Assembly (NCBI GenBank): GCA_020466095.1
Contig: CM035806.1
Coordinates: 96,199,315-96,263,314, forward strand
From: Chlorops oryzae
Taxonomy: Eukaryota > Arthropoda > Insecta > Diptera > Chloropidae
DNA length: 64,000 bases
Direction: 5' to 3'
Numbering within the stretch: position 1 is the stretch's first letter; each line of letters starts with the position of its first letter. A model generated the notes under the pieces. It saw only the letters and a list, made by a program, of their open reading frames with translations. It did no database searches and had not been told where the DNA came from. Positions 43,831-54,546 of the stretch are shown here, in pieces. Position numbers and translations under genes: made by a program.

Positions 43831-44490
43831 ACTCAATTGATGGGTTAAAAATTTCACGTTAACGCAATACGTTTAGATCTTCTGGGTCTAATTCTAAGAA
43901 TCTACGAAAATTATTAACGTGTGTAATTCCTTGCGATGACATTTATCCATGTAACTCGTTGAAGTGCTTTAAAATCTTATATGAAAAGAGAGAAAGGAAA
44001 AATATACGAACATACATATATGGAGGAGCTGTTTTATACACGACGCTTGTTTTCAAGAGAGAATTTATAATAATGCGTATGCGAGAAAACGCTTTCGTAG
44101 AAGTTTTCGAGATATAGATAGTTTTCCGTGTTTTTGAATTATTTTGAAAATAAGTAGGCTTAGTAGGTACAATGCAATTATCTCCGGAGATGCTTAACTG
44201 ATTTTTAATTCTTTGAAGTTAAGTTCAATTAAACTTCCTATTAACAATGTGCAAAACACTTTTTGTTAAAGAGATATTGGTTTTGAAGCTACTTATGAAA
44301 TTTTCCAGAATTTTAGTAATGTTATACTAAATTGTAATCATTAAATATGGCTGAAAAAAAAAAATTGTTTTTCCTTCTGTGGAGAGAATCTGTTTCAATA
44401 AAAACAAGTAAGTCAATACAATACCCGACACAGCTCTAATTCAAAATTTAATTAAAACTCCGATTTTGTCACAGTATTTGGGGTTTTTAT
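43831..44490. other. AT-rich spacer
   Basis: No gene or repeat is recognised. Confidence 0.35.
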
Positions 44491-44499
44491 ACCAGACCC

Positions 44500-44800
44500 T
44501 AGTAATAGAGGTTTTCTTAATAATGGTCCGCTTCGGTCCATTCTCGTTGTTCTTACTGCCTCCAACACGCATACCAAATTTCGTCAAGATAGCTCATGTA
44601 TAAGACAGACAGACAGACAGACAGACAGGCAGACGTACGGACGGACGGACGGACTGACTGAATCGAATCTCCTGGTGACGCTGATCATTTCTATATATAT
44701 TTTTTATAAAGTCGTCTACCGACTGGTTCTGGGTGCTACACACAACCATACAACCGCAATACACTCTTTACACATAGTTTGTCGGGTATAAAAAAAAGTG
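44500..44800 (+). mobile_element. DINE-type fragment
   Basis: CAGACAGACAGACAGACAG and ACGGACGGACGGACTGACTG are followed by CTCCTGGTGACGCTGATCAT, TATATATAT, and the terminal TGTCGGGTATAAAA. The inverted version of the same order lies at 57.65-57.82 kb. Confidence 0.75.
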
Positions 44801-44843
44801 AAAAAATGCGTTAGCAATTTTTAGCAAGAAAATTTCTTATGAC

Positions 44844-45084
44844 CAGGGCTCGGATTTTGTTGCATTTATAAATTTAAAGCATACTTTATGGAGTAAAATT
44901 TTTGTTCAACTCACTTAAAGTTAAGATTTTAATAGATTTTTAACTTCAATGTGCATTTTTTTGAAGTTAGAAAAGCAGTTTGAAGTTCATATTCGCTAAA
45001 CTTATTCGCAAAATGTTGGGGAAAAATTTTTTTACCCCATAAAGTATGCTTTAAATTTATAAATACAACAAAATCCGAGCCCTG
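44844..45084. mobile_element. hAT MITE (241 bp) with perfect 8-bp duplication
   Basis: CTTATGAC flanks it at 44836-44843 and 45085-45092. The ends CAGGGCTCGGATTTTGTTG are complementary for over 50 bp, with one or two changes, and continue through AAAGCATACTTTATGG. It lies 210 bp left of the unknown-protein fragment at 45294; AAAGCATACTTTAT also appears just right of its relative at 10500. Confidence 0.93.
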
Positions 45085-45293
45085 CTTATGACTGTCCGCA
45101 GCTTTTGCAAAAACGGAGCATTTTTTGGACTTTTATTTCTTGTTTTTGGGAAGTGTTAAAAGCGCAAACTATGAAAACGATATCGGAGACCTGCTTACAA
45201 ACATCAATAAAATCGGCATAATTTTTTATCTTTCCAACCTTATTTATACTAATCACATTTCATTGAAATAGGCGTAAATATATATGTTTGAAA

Positions 45294-45519
45294 TTTCATT
45301 TCCTGCACTCCCATTTGGATTTCTTTCCGAAAAATCTAGGTGGTGAAAGTGATGACCATGGCGAACACTGCCACCGGTAATTAAAAGCCATAGAAAATGC
45401 CGCCAACAAGGCTTTTGAGATGGGGGAGTTCTGTTGGATTCTCATCCGGGAACAGATTCTGAACACAGGGAAGAAAAAACTCAAACTTGGGCCATTTTTA
45501 ATAAATCAGTATTTTTTAA
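45294..45519 (+). pseudogene. Second, decayed copy of the HSHLDFFP/SDEHGERFHQ protein
   Basis: The plus frame reads FHFLHSHLDFFPKNLGG, then ESDDHGEHCHR, a TAA stop, LKAIENAANKAFEMGEFCWI, LIREQ and LINQYF. It matches the 3' half of 10086-10460 in order and length, with several changed core residues and one in-frame stop. The first half of the ORF is missing. Sequence beyond the fragments does not obviously match, so the two copies probably arrived independently. The function is unknown; see the entry at 10086. Confidence 0.72.
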
Positions 45520-46290
45520 AACAAAAAAAAAATTATTCGGTTTTTAAAGTGATTTCGGAAAAGGCTTTCATTGCACTTCGTATTTAAAATAGAGCAAAAT
45601 AAAACTGAATTTCTCAATTTTTTAAATTATGTTGCTTTTTTTTGTTGGTTTTTGAATTTGCTAAGTGGTCTACATATTATATTTAAGTTGATTTCCAATA
45701 CTCTTATGTTCCAATTTATTTAAATTACATACGGTGTTAAAGCCAACGGCATAAATTGAAACGTGTTTTGTTTTTGTATTGTTTTTTTTTTTTTTTGGTT
45801 TTTTCTTTTTTATTTCGCTTTTGTTCCGGCAAACGTCAATTTTCGGTATTCATTTGCTGCTATGCAGCGGTTCGGTTCTACGATATTTCATTCTCTTCAT
45901 CTGTTTTAAAATGTCATTAAGATGATCATCATCACAAAGCGTCTTGTTCTGCTTCAGTTAATACATATATACATTTAGGTATACATATAACTATGTTCAC
46001 TATAACTAGTCGTGATTTTTTTTTTTACTTGTATTAAATACAATTACATTATGTTAAATGTCAACAAACATAACGAAAAATAATAAATAAGATAAGAAAA
46101 CTAAAACAACAGTTGGAATAACGGAAACCGCCAAAGTTAATACAAAGGAAGCAATGTCGCTTAGCCTCTAACACTTTGCCGTTTTCAAAACAATTTTTTT
46201 TAAAGGATTTATAGCTAGTATTACAGGTTTTTCAATTGCAAATTTAATTCAATTCATAAAAATTGCCTATTTAATTTTTTGTTTTTTTTT

Positions 46291-46329
<39 letters not shown>

Positions 46330-46519
46330 TTTTTTGTTCTTCTATCTCAGTTTCTTTAAAATTTCTTATTTGCTTTTATATATTCCTTTTAGTATTTGTT
46401 TAGCTTTTGTTTTGTTATTTTGGTTTAGTTTACACTACTACTTGATAAGCCCTCGATAGTTTCGCCTCCCCTCCAGAAGAACGTTATTGTGAGTAATTTT
46501 AAAATTCACCGTTTTTCCT
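45520..46519 (-). other. Pur-alpha: Probable Pur-alpha 3' untranslated region
   Basis: This AT-rich stretch lies directly 3' of the Pur-alpha stop on the minus strand and shows no TIR elements from 45600 to 46519. It contains a near-continuous T tract of about 55 at 46270-46328 and several AATAAA-type words on the minus strand. An AATAAA overlaps the stop itself. The true poly(A) site cannot be placed from sequence alone. Confidence 0.45.
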
Positions 46520-46684
46520 TTATTTTAAGCTAATATTAGTTGCGGTCGTTTGAACATTATCGGCAGTGATTGACGACGGATCGGACGATTTTTTCATTTT
46601 ATCGCAGTAATCATTGAAAATGTCACGAAAACGTGTCCAACACTTTTCGGGAACAGTGATGGCGGTGCGAAAATTACTTTTCAC
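46520..46684 (-). CDS. Pur-alpha: Pur-alpha, last coding exon
   Basis: The acceptor TTCTTAACAG ends at 46685 and the exon starts at 46684 in phase 0. It encodes 54 residues and a TAA at 46520-46522. The peptide starts [20 protein letters not shown] and continues [12 protein letters not shown]. This is the end of the last PUR repeat, whose family pattern (RISEVK.. / ..ITVPE..W..F) the preceding exon opens. The tail (residues 34-54) is Ser/Thr-rich and more variable between species. PUR proteins bind purine-rich single-stranded DNA and RNA and act in transcription and mRNA transport. The intron to the previous exon is 7.4 kb and full of transposons, which explains why the gene is easy to miss. 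Confidence 0.93.
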   Translation of the reverse strand: MKSNFRTAITVPEKCWTRFRDIFNDYCDKMKKSSDPSSITADNVQTTATNISLK

Positions 46685-46803
46685 CTGTTAAGAAAAATTT
46701 GTACTTATTATAAAAAACCATTGCTTTGAAAATATTTTTTTATATAAAATATTAATAATTTAGGATGCTTATTACACTCAAAATATAACGTGTGAATCTA
46801 ATA

Positions 46804-47255
46804 GGCCGTTTACATATGCCGTTTTATTCGCGTTTTAGCAACTTTGCCCGTTTTAGCACTAAAAAAAGTTAGATTTTTCCCGTTTTATCATACAAAACTA
46901 AAACGAGAATCTTTCGTGTTTTAATTTAAAACAAGTAGCTAAACAAGATGAATCCTGCTTATAACTGCTAAAAATATCGAAATCTGAGTGTCATCACTAT
47001 AAAAATGCAAAACATATGTTCATTGAAACTTCTAATTTAAAAATTGTGAGGCTGTTTCCACAACCAATGTAGAAAACAAATGCAATTCAATAATTGCTTC
47101 TATTCTAAATTACAATATTCACTCTTATTTCACGTGTTGAGCAAACAAAAGATAACCACAAAATGACAAAACGACATGCGCATGTGTAAACACCCCGTTT
47201 TGACTTAGTCGTTTTAGCTTAAACGAGTAGCGCTAAAACGTATATGTAAATGCCC
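46804..47255. mobile_element. GGCCGTTTACATAT MITE, copy 1 (452 bp)
   Basis: TA flanks both sides. The ends GGCCGTTTACATATGCCGTT and its imperfect complement (CGTATATGTAAATGCCC) are present, and CGTTTTAGC words fill the subterminal regions. An inverted copy at 52634-53087 is nearly identical. Both lie in the same Pur-alpha intron. Confidence 0.88.
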
Positions 47256-47414
47256 TATAAGCACGATTATTAACTTTTAAATTCATCATTTGTTTTGCAA
47301 GATAGCAATGATGAAGGTACATAAAAAAAGAATTACACAAATCATCGACAAAATGAAACTTTAATTTTGTTTCTGGTTTCTAATGTTTGTTTTCTGGCTC
47401 ACTAAATCAGATTA

Positions 47415-48708
47415 ACAGGTTGGCTGATAAGTCCCCGTTCTAACAAAGAAAAACACATTTTTTTTGTCGAAATTCGTTTTTATTATTCAACATAGTTCCC
47501 TTCAAGAGCGATACAACGATTATAACGACCTTCCAATTTTTTGATACCATTTTGGTAGTACTCCTTCGGTTTTGCCTCAAAATAGGCCTCAGTTTCGGCG
47601 ATCACCTCTTCATTGCTGCCAAATTTTTTCCCTGCGAGCATCCTTTTGAGGTCTGAGAACAAGAAAAAGTCGCTGGGGGCCAGATCTGGAGAATACGGTG
47701 GGTGGGGAAGCAATTCGAAGCCTAATTCATGAATTTTTGCCATCGTTCTCAATGACTTGTGGCACGGTGCGTTGTCTTGGTGGAACAACACTTTTTTCTT
47801 CTTCATATGGGGCCGTTTTGTTGCGATTTCGACCTTCAAACGCCCCAATAACGACATATAATAGTCACTGTTGATGGTTTTTCCCTTCTCAAGATAATCG
47901 ATAAAAATTATTCCATGCCCATCCCAAAAAACAGAGGCCATTACTTTGCCAGCGGACTTTTGAGTCTTTCCACGCTTCGGAGACGGTTCACCGATCGCTG
48001 TCCACTCAGCCGACTGTCGATTGGACTCAGGAGTGTATTGATAGAGCCATGTTTCATCCATTGTCACATATCGACGCAAAAACTCGGGTGTATTGCGAGT
48101 TAACAGCTGCAAACACCGCTCAGAATCATCAACACGTTTTTGTTTTTGGTCAAATGTGAGCTCGCGCGGCACCCATTTTGCACAGAGCTTTTTCATATCC
48201 AAATATTGATGAATGATATGACCAACACGTTCCTTTGATATCTTTAAGGCCTCTGCTATCTCGATCAACTTCATTTTACGGTCATTCAAAATCATTTTGT
48301 GAATTTTTTTGATGTTTTCTTCGGTAACCACCTCTTTCGGGCGTCCACTGCGTTCACCGTCCTCCGTGCTCATTTCACCACGCTTGAATTTTGCATACCA
48401 ATCAATTATTGTTGATTTTCCTGGGGCAGAGTCCGGAAACTCATTATCAAGCCAAGTTTTTGCTTCCACTGTATTTTTTCCCTTCAGAAAACAGTATTTT
48501 ATCAAAACACGAAATTCCTTTTTTTCCATTTTTTTCACAATAACAAAAGTTGCTTCACAAAAGACGCTCTATCTCACAAACTAATTGACTTACAGACGTC
48601 AAATTTTGACACGAATCATTTGAAGGTTGCCACTATATAAAAATAATATGCATTTAATACTAGCGACGCCATCTATGTGTCAGACCGGGGACTTATCAGC
48701 CAACCTGT
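47415..48708 (-). mobile_element. Full-length irritans-type (Himar1-like) mariner
   Basis: TA target duplications lie at 47413-47414 and 48709-48710. The ends start ACAGGTTGGCTGATAAGTCC, and the two TIRs (about 28 bp) differ by one base (CCCCGTTCT against CCCCGGTCT). At 1294 bp it has the length of active irritans mariners and carries one undamaged gene. It is inserted in a Pur-alpha intron in the same orientation as the host gene. Confidence 0.95.
47483..48529 (-). CDS. Mariner transposase, intact (348 aa)
   Basis: ATG at 48529 gives a 348-residue protein; a GTG three codons upstream is not a normal start. Two helix-turn-helix motifs occupy residues 1-110 (STIIDWYAKFKRG; ISKERVGHIIHQYL), with the GRPK hook near 62-65. 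The linker motif WVPREL is at 119-124. The catalytic Asp residues are Asp158 (VTMDETWL), Asp252 (LFHQDNAPCH) and Asp287 (YSPDLAPSDFFLF), giving DD34D, the mariner hallmark. No stop or frameshift is present and all key residues are kept, so the protein may be active in cut-and-paste transposition at TA. The sequence is, from memory, very close to the horn-fly consensus Himar1, consistent with horizontal spread of this subfamily. Its own promoter lies in the right TIR and UTR. Confidence 0.97.
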   Translation of the reverse strand: MEKKEFRVLIKYCFLKGKNTVEAKTWLDNEFPDSAPGKSTIIDWYAKFKRGEMSTEDGERSGRPKEVVTEENIKKIHKMILNDRKMKLIEIAEALKISKERVGHIIHQYLDMKKLCAKWVPRELTFDQKQKRVDDSERCLQLLTRNTPEFLRRYVTMDETWLYQYTPESNRQSAEWTAIGEPSPKRGKTQKSAGKVMASVFWDGHGIIFIDYLEKGKTINSDYYMSLLGRLKVEIATKRPHMKKKKVLFHQDNAPCHKSLRTMAKIHELGFELLPHPPYSPDLAPSDFFLFSDLKRMLAGKKFGSNEEVIAETEAYFEAKPKEYYQNGIKKLEGRYNRCIALEGNYVE

Positions 48709-48710
48709 TA

Positions 48711-49212
48711 TATCTGAAAAGCCAATTTTTTTTTTTTTAAGTTTGATTTTGTGGTCATCAGGAGGACGATATTTGAAATTTTCGCGTCAGTTTCTAGATT
48801 TTGCTCAAAATCTCAGGAAATGTGTTGTATGTGTTTTGCATTTTATGTAGCTTGCTTAAAAGAGGAAAGAATGCATCTTTACAATGATGTATCATGTGTT
48901 TCAATCAAAGTTTTACTTCAAGATCTACATATATGTATTCAAATACTAAAAAATGTGGATTTTTTTGAAATTTTTTTTGAAATTTTTTGAATTCATTTTG
49001 ATATATTTATTCGGTAAAAACTCTGAAAATAATTTTTTTGCTTTAAAACAATAACTGCGTATTTTACGTTTTCAAAATATTCTTGTATGCTTAAATTGGT
49101 AGAAAATTGTAGAAGTTATAAGGAGTTTTCTGACTCTACTCAAATTCAAAATGCTTCAGGCAAAAATCGTCAAACATGCATTCAAACCGCTGTCGACGTC
49201 CGATTTTGATGA
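48711..49212. other. Intronic AT-rich spacer
   Basis: No feature is recognised in this part of the Pur-alpha intron. Confidence 0.35.
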
Positions 49213-49867
49213 AAATTCATACATAGAATAAGTGAAAAATTCTAAGGGCCAATATTACCAAGCATATTTTAAAAAAAATTTTAAAAATAAAATCTGATTT
49301 TCATTTTCACCACCGAAATTTTTAAAATATTTTTAAACTACCTCAGCAGGTCGTTTAAGTTTTTTTTAAGATATGGTAACAGCCCTGTTTTGGGCGGTAG
49401 AAAAACAGCTGATTACATTCATTCTAAAATTTTACGGAAAAAATCTGTGCAATACGAAAGAAGCACAGCTTTAAATTTATGGATTCGGACTACAGCGATA
49501 TGAAACTGATGAAAAATCGCGCGCACGCGGCTCAATGCTCAAAAATAATTTTTCAAGCAGCTGTGAATTTGACTGACTACTACCCTGACAATGAAGCGTG
49601 CTGCCACATTTTGCGATATTTAAAAAAGTTTCATATTGAAAATGAAATTAAAAAAAAAATTTTTTTATTTTAATTTTAATTTTTTTTTAAATGTGCTTGG
49701 TAATATTGGCCATAAGAATTTTGGCTCAAACTTTTTCAAAAAACTTATTATAACTAGTCTAGTTTGGGTCTAGTTCCAAACTGATCCAAAAGGGACTAGT
49801 TGTAATCAGTTTTTTGGAAAATTGCCGAAATTCTTAGAATTTTTCACTTATTCTATGTATGAATTTT
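49213..49867. mobile_element. GGCCAATATTACCAAGCA TIR element, 0.65 kb
   Basis: The outer arms TTCATACATAGAATAAGTGA (49218) and its complement (49832-49867) are near-perfect. Just inside, GGCCAATATTACCAAGCA pairs with TGCTTGGTAATATTGGCC (49690-49712). A small foldback (AACTAGTCTAG...GACTAGTT) at 49735-49825 interrupts the right side. A short frame at 49479-49660 (AHAAQCSKIIFQAAVNL...) has no match I know. Confidence 0.6.
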
Positions 49868-49894
49868 TGCCTCAAAACATTTACTTTTTGATAA

Positions 49895-51220
49895 ATATTT
49901 TTTTACGTTGCTTCATTACAATTATGAATGAGCAAAAAAATGTTTCCGTTGCTCATAATTTTAATCGTTCAATAAATATTTATTACGTTGCTTCAAAACG
50001 ATTGTGAAAGAGAAAAAAAACTTTTCCGTTTCTTATAACCTTTTATTTTCAATTAATAGTTTTTAATTTATTTCGAAAAGAGGAAAAATATTTATATAGT
50101 GGTATACTGGTGATACCATTCTACTAATATCATAACCCAGTAGTCAGCGGAGCCACCACAACACTAGCGATTTCCCTAGTCACTGGGTGTCGGGGATCGG
50201 TCCCTTTCCTATCCAAGACGCTGGCGAATTTAACATTACGATCTCATTGCCGGGGACAGGTCGTCCTTTTATGCGCCACCTTTAACCAGTCATTTCGCTA
50301 GCGAAAAGGGGCAGGAAAATGGCCTAGCACCAGCGACTGAGAAAAAATAAAATTTAATTTTTTGTTTTGAATTTTTTTTTTGTTTATTTATTTTATTAAT
50401 TATTATATTTTTTTGTTTATCTATTTTTTATTTTAAATCTTTTTTATCTTACTTCCCTTAAAATTTTCTCGCCTCCACCGAGCCTCGAACCGCTGACCAC
50501 CAGATCGCTGGGCGAACGCCTTAACCATTACGCTAAACGAACGAATTTAATTTCTTGGTCAAAATGCTCAGTTGAGTTTAGCGTTGCTCAGATTTTGGGA
50601 AACGTATTTAACGAATTTTTTCACTCCAAAAATTGTTTACTTGAAAATGAACCATTAAAAAAAAATAATAATAAAACCTTAAAAATGTAGGAGAAAATGT
50701 TTGTCTTCCAAAATAACTGAACTATGAACAAAAAAAAAACTCTAATTTATAAAAAAAAGTAAAAAATTTAGGAAAAATTCTCGCCGCCCGCAGGGATTGA
50801 ACCCCGAACCTCCCGGCTATCGAGTCATAGTTTGAACCACTGCGCTACCGAACGCTTGACGGGCAAATGATCAGAATGCGAGGTAAAAACAATCATACGC
50901 AGCGAATAGGGAAATGTGAGCTGAGGCCTATCTACTCTTTCAGGTTCATGTGGTAGGTGAAATGGCTAGTCATCAAGGACTAGAACTTTGACATGTCACA
51001 AATATCGGGGGCGACCTACTGACTACTGGGAAATAGCGCTGCTGATCGCGGTGGTTATTAGGTTAGTAACGTCAAAACAATTTATTGAAAAATAAATGTT
51101 ATAAGCACCAACGGGAAAAAATTTTTCTCATTCATAATTGTTATAAGGCAACGTAAAAAATATTTATCGAATGATTAAAATTATGAGCAACGGAAAAAAC
51201 TTTTTTCTTCAACAACTGTT
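49895..51220. mobile_element. Foldback element interrupted by CCCAGTAGTCAG copy 3
   Basis: Left parts GAGCAAAAAAATGTTTCCGT, CTCATAATTTTAATCG and AATAAATATT recur as complements right of 51040 (ATTAAAATTATGAGCAACGG). An older palindromic element was therefore split by the 0.9-kb copy at 50136-51030. Confidence 0.55.
50136..51030 (-). mobile_element. CCCAGTAGTCAG element, copy 3
   Basis: It has complete TIRs (CCCAGTAGTCAGCGGAGCC and complement). tRNA-like modules lie at about 50468-50545 and 50787-50862. It sits in the Pur-alpha intron, on the host gene strand with respect to its tRNA-like modules. Confidence 0.9.
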
Positions 51221-51449
51221 ATAGTATTATAGAATGAAATACTGTTATCTTAAAAATAATTTTTTTAATACAAACTTTAATACAAAATTTAAAACTTTCA
51301 TGTTGCAGAAAATAAATTAAGTATTTTGACAGCCTTTTCAAAGAAAATCAAAAATATTATTTGAAAATGTACTTTGTAGAATATTTAAAAATGCATCCAC
51401 AAATGCATCTTTTTTAAAGTGCTGAATCCTTGGACACGCTGAGTAATTT

Positions 51450-51545
51450 TTTTTTTTTTGTAACTAGTCGTCGACTAGTCGCCGACTACAAAAGTTGCCG
51501 AATAGTCGGCTTTACCGACTAGTCGGAACATCCCTAGTCTAATTA
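51450..51545. repeat. Clustered CTAGTCG words
   Basis: ACTAGTCGTCGACTAGTCG and CCGACTAGTCGG form overlapping palindromes ending in CATCCCTAG, typical of one end of a hAT MITE. The other end was not found. Confidence 0.45.
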
Positions 51546-52633
51546 TTTCGAATTTTTCTATTCACTTTCTATTACATTTTTCTTTTTATCAGGGTGAATT
51601 ATTCGGGAAGTACGTACTATGTAGTGAAGATTGATGATGTCACCGCAATAGAAGTTGCACAACACTGTCAAAATGACTTTGCTTTCATACATGTGCACTG
51701 CGAATACTGTTTTTTCAACTTTATGTGCTGTTTTTTTTTATGCATTTTTCTTTTAAAAATACTGTTTTTTGTCTATAAACAGATACGAGTGTTACTCATA
51801 ACTCATCCGGAAATCGTAATTTTTCAAAAACGTTAAAGTGTAGGTTAAACTAGAACCAAAATGCCACGTCTTGCGAGCTGCGGAATTTGAAAAATCGAAT
51901 TTATTTCAAAGTTATACGGATTATAAAAAAAAAATTTCCGATTTTGCCATTTTGAAAAACTGTAGGGCATGTCGAACCAAATTCAAAAACTTTGAACAAA
52001 TATTGATGTAAAGCGTTTATTTATGACTTCGTAATGAAAAAACGTAACATTTTAAGGAAAAATATTAAACAAAAATGATATACGTGACGATTTCTGGTCG
52101 ATTTTAATCTTCTTTATGGCCACTAAATATTCGCGGAAATCATCCGATCGATAATGTTTTGCAACGGAACGCGGCATATTGACGTTAAATTATTTACAAA
52201 AAAAAAAAAAAATAGAAAATTTTAGTACCTAATCCAAAAAGCCCATGAGTCCAAGAACCCAATTTCGTGCAAAAACTTTTTTGAGTGTAAATAATATTTA
52301 CATGATTTTAAAGATATTTTTATCTGCTTGGTTTCACACAAAAACGATGAAAGCCAATGTTGATTTTAGAACACAAAAATCACTCGAATGTCAGATAATG
52401 GCAGATAAGGCTCTGGTTCGACATACCCTACAAATTTTTTGTTTTACTTACGACTTTTTCAAACAAAAAATTTTATTACATGAACCTTTTTGAATTTTTT
52501 TTTCAATACCGATTAATTCGAAGCTTAGATATTTGTTTAAAACTCGGACACATGTAACACCAAGTATGACAGTGTGGTCAACGACGTATTTGGCAATTTA
52601 CCAACCCAATGGGAAAAGGTAAGCAAAGTAATA
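51546..52633. other. Intronic spacer with one inverted pair
   Basis: GTAGGGCATGTCGAACCA (51962) pairs with TGGTTCGACATACCCTAC (52417-52434), suggesting a 470-bp element with flanks not resolved. Otherwise I see no feature. Confidence 0.45.
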
Positions 52634-53087
52634 GGGCATTTACATATACGTTTTAACGCTACTCGTTTAAGCTAAAACGACTAAGTCAAAACGGGGTGTT
52701 TACACATGCGCATGTCGTTTTGTCATTTTGTGGTTATCTTTTGTTTGCTCAACGCGTAAAATATGAGTGAATATTGTAATTTAGAATAGAAGCAATTATT
52801 GAAATTGCAGTTGTTTTCTACATTGGTTGTGGAAACAACCTCACAATTTTTAAATTAGAAAGTTTCAATGAACATATGTTTTGCATTTTTATAGTGATGA
52901 CACTCAGATTTCGATATTTTTATCAGTTATAAGCAAGATTTATCTTGTTTAGCTACTTGTTTTAAATTAAAACACGAAAGATTCTCGTTTTAGTTTTGTA
53001 TGATAAAACGGGAAAAATCTAACTTTTTTTAGTGCTAAAACGGGCAAAGTTGCTAAAACGCGAATAAAACGGCATATGTAAACGGCC
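52634..53087. mobile_element. GGCCGTTTACATAT MITE, copy 2 (inverted)
   Basis: TA flanks both ends (52632-52633, 53088-53089). It is the reverse complement of 46804-47255 with few changes. Paired with copy 1, it could make the intron RNA fold over the mariner between them. Confidence 0.88.
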
Positions 53088-53587
53088 TATATAGTTAAAC
53101 ATTCAACATAACTACCCATTACGTAAGCAATGAATTTTTGTACAGCGATGTCCTAGGAAAATCGGGCATTACCATTGTAATTGGAACTGTAAGCACATGT
53201 CAATTTGATTGTTGTTGGTAGAAAATATAACAAAAATCTTCTACTCCATACAATTTCGATAACCTGGTAATGCATAGTTCCACTTCTTTGAATTTATAAA
53301 TGAATCATTAAATAACAAAGTGTTCATGTATTATGTATTTTCCCGTTGGGAAAGGCAGCAACAACTACAACTCTACCACAATTCAACTTGAGGCATTGTT
53401 GACGTCTTTAGTATCATTTGCTTTATAGTGTTTTTGAATTATGTATTATATTGTTATCAGTACGAAAAACTGATTTCCAAGTTTTGCTCTGGTTTAAATT
53501 GGACGTGACGTGATTTGTTTTTGACAATGACATTTGGTAGCGCGAAAATTTTGACAACGTTGACCATACTATCATACTTGTATGTCA

Positions 53588-53795
53588 AATCCAACTATTA
53601 TACAAAGAGAGCAAGATAGCGCTACTTGGGGCACCGCTATTTTGAAGCATTCGAATTTTTGTTGTTCCCCATGCAAAAGCAAGATTGTAACGTCAGGCTT
53701 AACATGATGCATAACAACAAATCTCTCTTTTAAGATTTCTACGTCACAGGCCTGAAGTGGCGCTATCTTATTTCCTTGTATCATAACTATCCAAC
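53588..53795. mobile_element. Palindromic MITE (AAGATAGCGCTACTT)
   Basis: ATCCAACTATTATACAAAGA and GCAAGATAGCGCTACTT pair with AGTGGCGCTATCTT and TACAAGG...TTGGAT on the right. The arms are about 40 bp with a few changes. It is non-coding. Confidence 0.65.
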
Positions 53796-54088
53796 GTGTT
53801 CTAACTAAAAAAAAAAAAAAACAAAAACAACCTCCAGCAATACGTTTGACGTCCCAAACTTCTTTTTAAAAAAATGAGGAGTAAAACGATTTTATTTTTG
53901 GTTCACTTTGTTGAATGCGGCTTCGTTTAAAAAATAATTGAATTAAATAAAGTAAGCTTTGAATTGTTAAAAATTGTACTAAAATACAAATTAGTAATTC
54001 TCTTAAATGCTGAAAATGTTGTCCATAATATTTACAACTAATTATTTATTGCTCCGTGCATTAGCACCGCCATAATTAATTTACCTAC

Positions 54089-54194
54089 CTCACTTATGCG
54101 CATGTAAACACCTCTATTATTTTGTCCGATATCGAAGTAGAAGTTCTTATTGTCCACTTTCATGTGCCGCTCTTCTGGTAAGTCACCTTTAAAC
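54089..54194 (-). CDS. Pur-alpha: Pur-alpha, internal exon
   Basis: The acceptor AAAATTTTAG precedes G54194, and the donor after 54089 reads GTAGGTAAAT. The 106-nt exon enters after two bases of a Gly codon and leaves in phase 0. It gives [20 protein letters not shown] and then [15 protein letters not shown], the start of the last PUR repeat. The family's F-x-F-D...RG-x-x-M-R-[IV]-[ST]-E motif is clear. Its reading joins smoothly with both neighbours, and its high conservation stands out against the MITE-rich introns on each side (3.2 kb upstream, 7.4 kb downstream). Confidence 0.95.
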
Positions 54195-54546
54195 CTAAAA
54201 TTTTCGAGTAATCTTCGTTAATTTTTATTTTTTAAATGCCACTAAATTATATACCCTACTTTTTAGGCACCGTAAGGGCCGATCTTTTAGGGCTTGGTTA
54301 AAGAATCGCAAATAAAGATTATTTTTTAAAATATTTGCATGAAATATCAGACTTATAAAACTCTCAGACCCATGTTTTTGGGGCACCCTTTTTTTTTAAA
54401 CAATTTTTATTTTTCCATCACCGAAAAAAATTATTCTACGAGTTTCATTTTCGTTCATCATATAATATTATAACATATTTTTCGTTGTATTACATTTATT
54501 CCCTGGCAGAAACACAAAAAGTTGGTGTGTCCATATTCCCCATTAC

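Noticed and set aside
48530..48538. GTG start giving a 351-residue mariner transposase
   Set aside because: GTG is not a usual start in flies; ATG at 48529 gives 348 residues, the usual irritans length.
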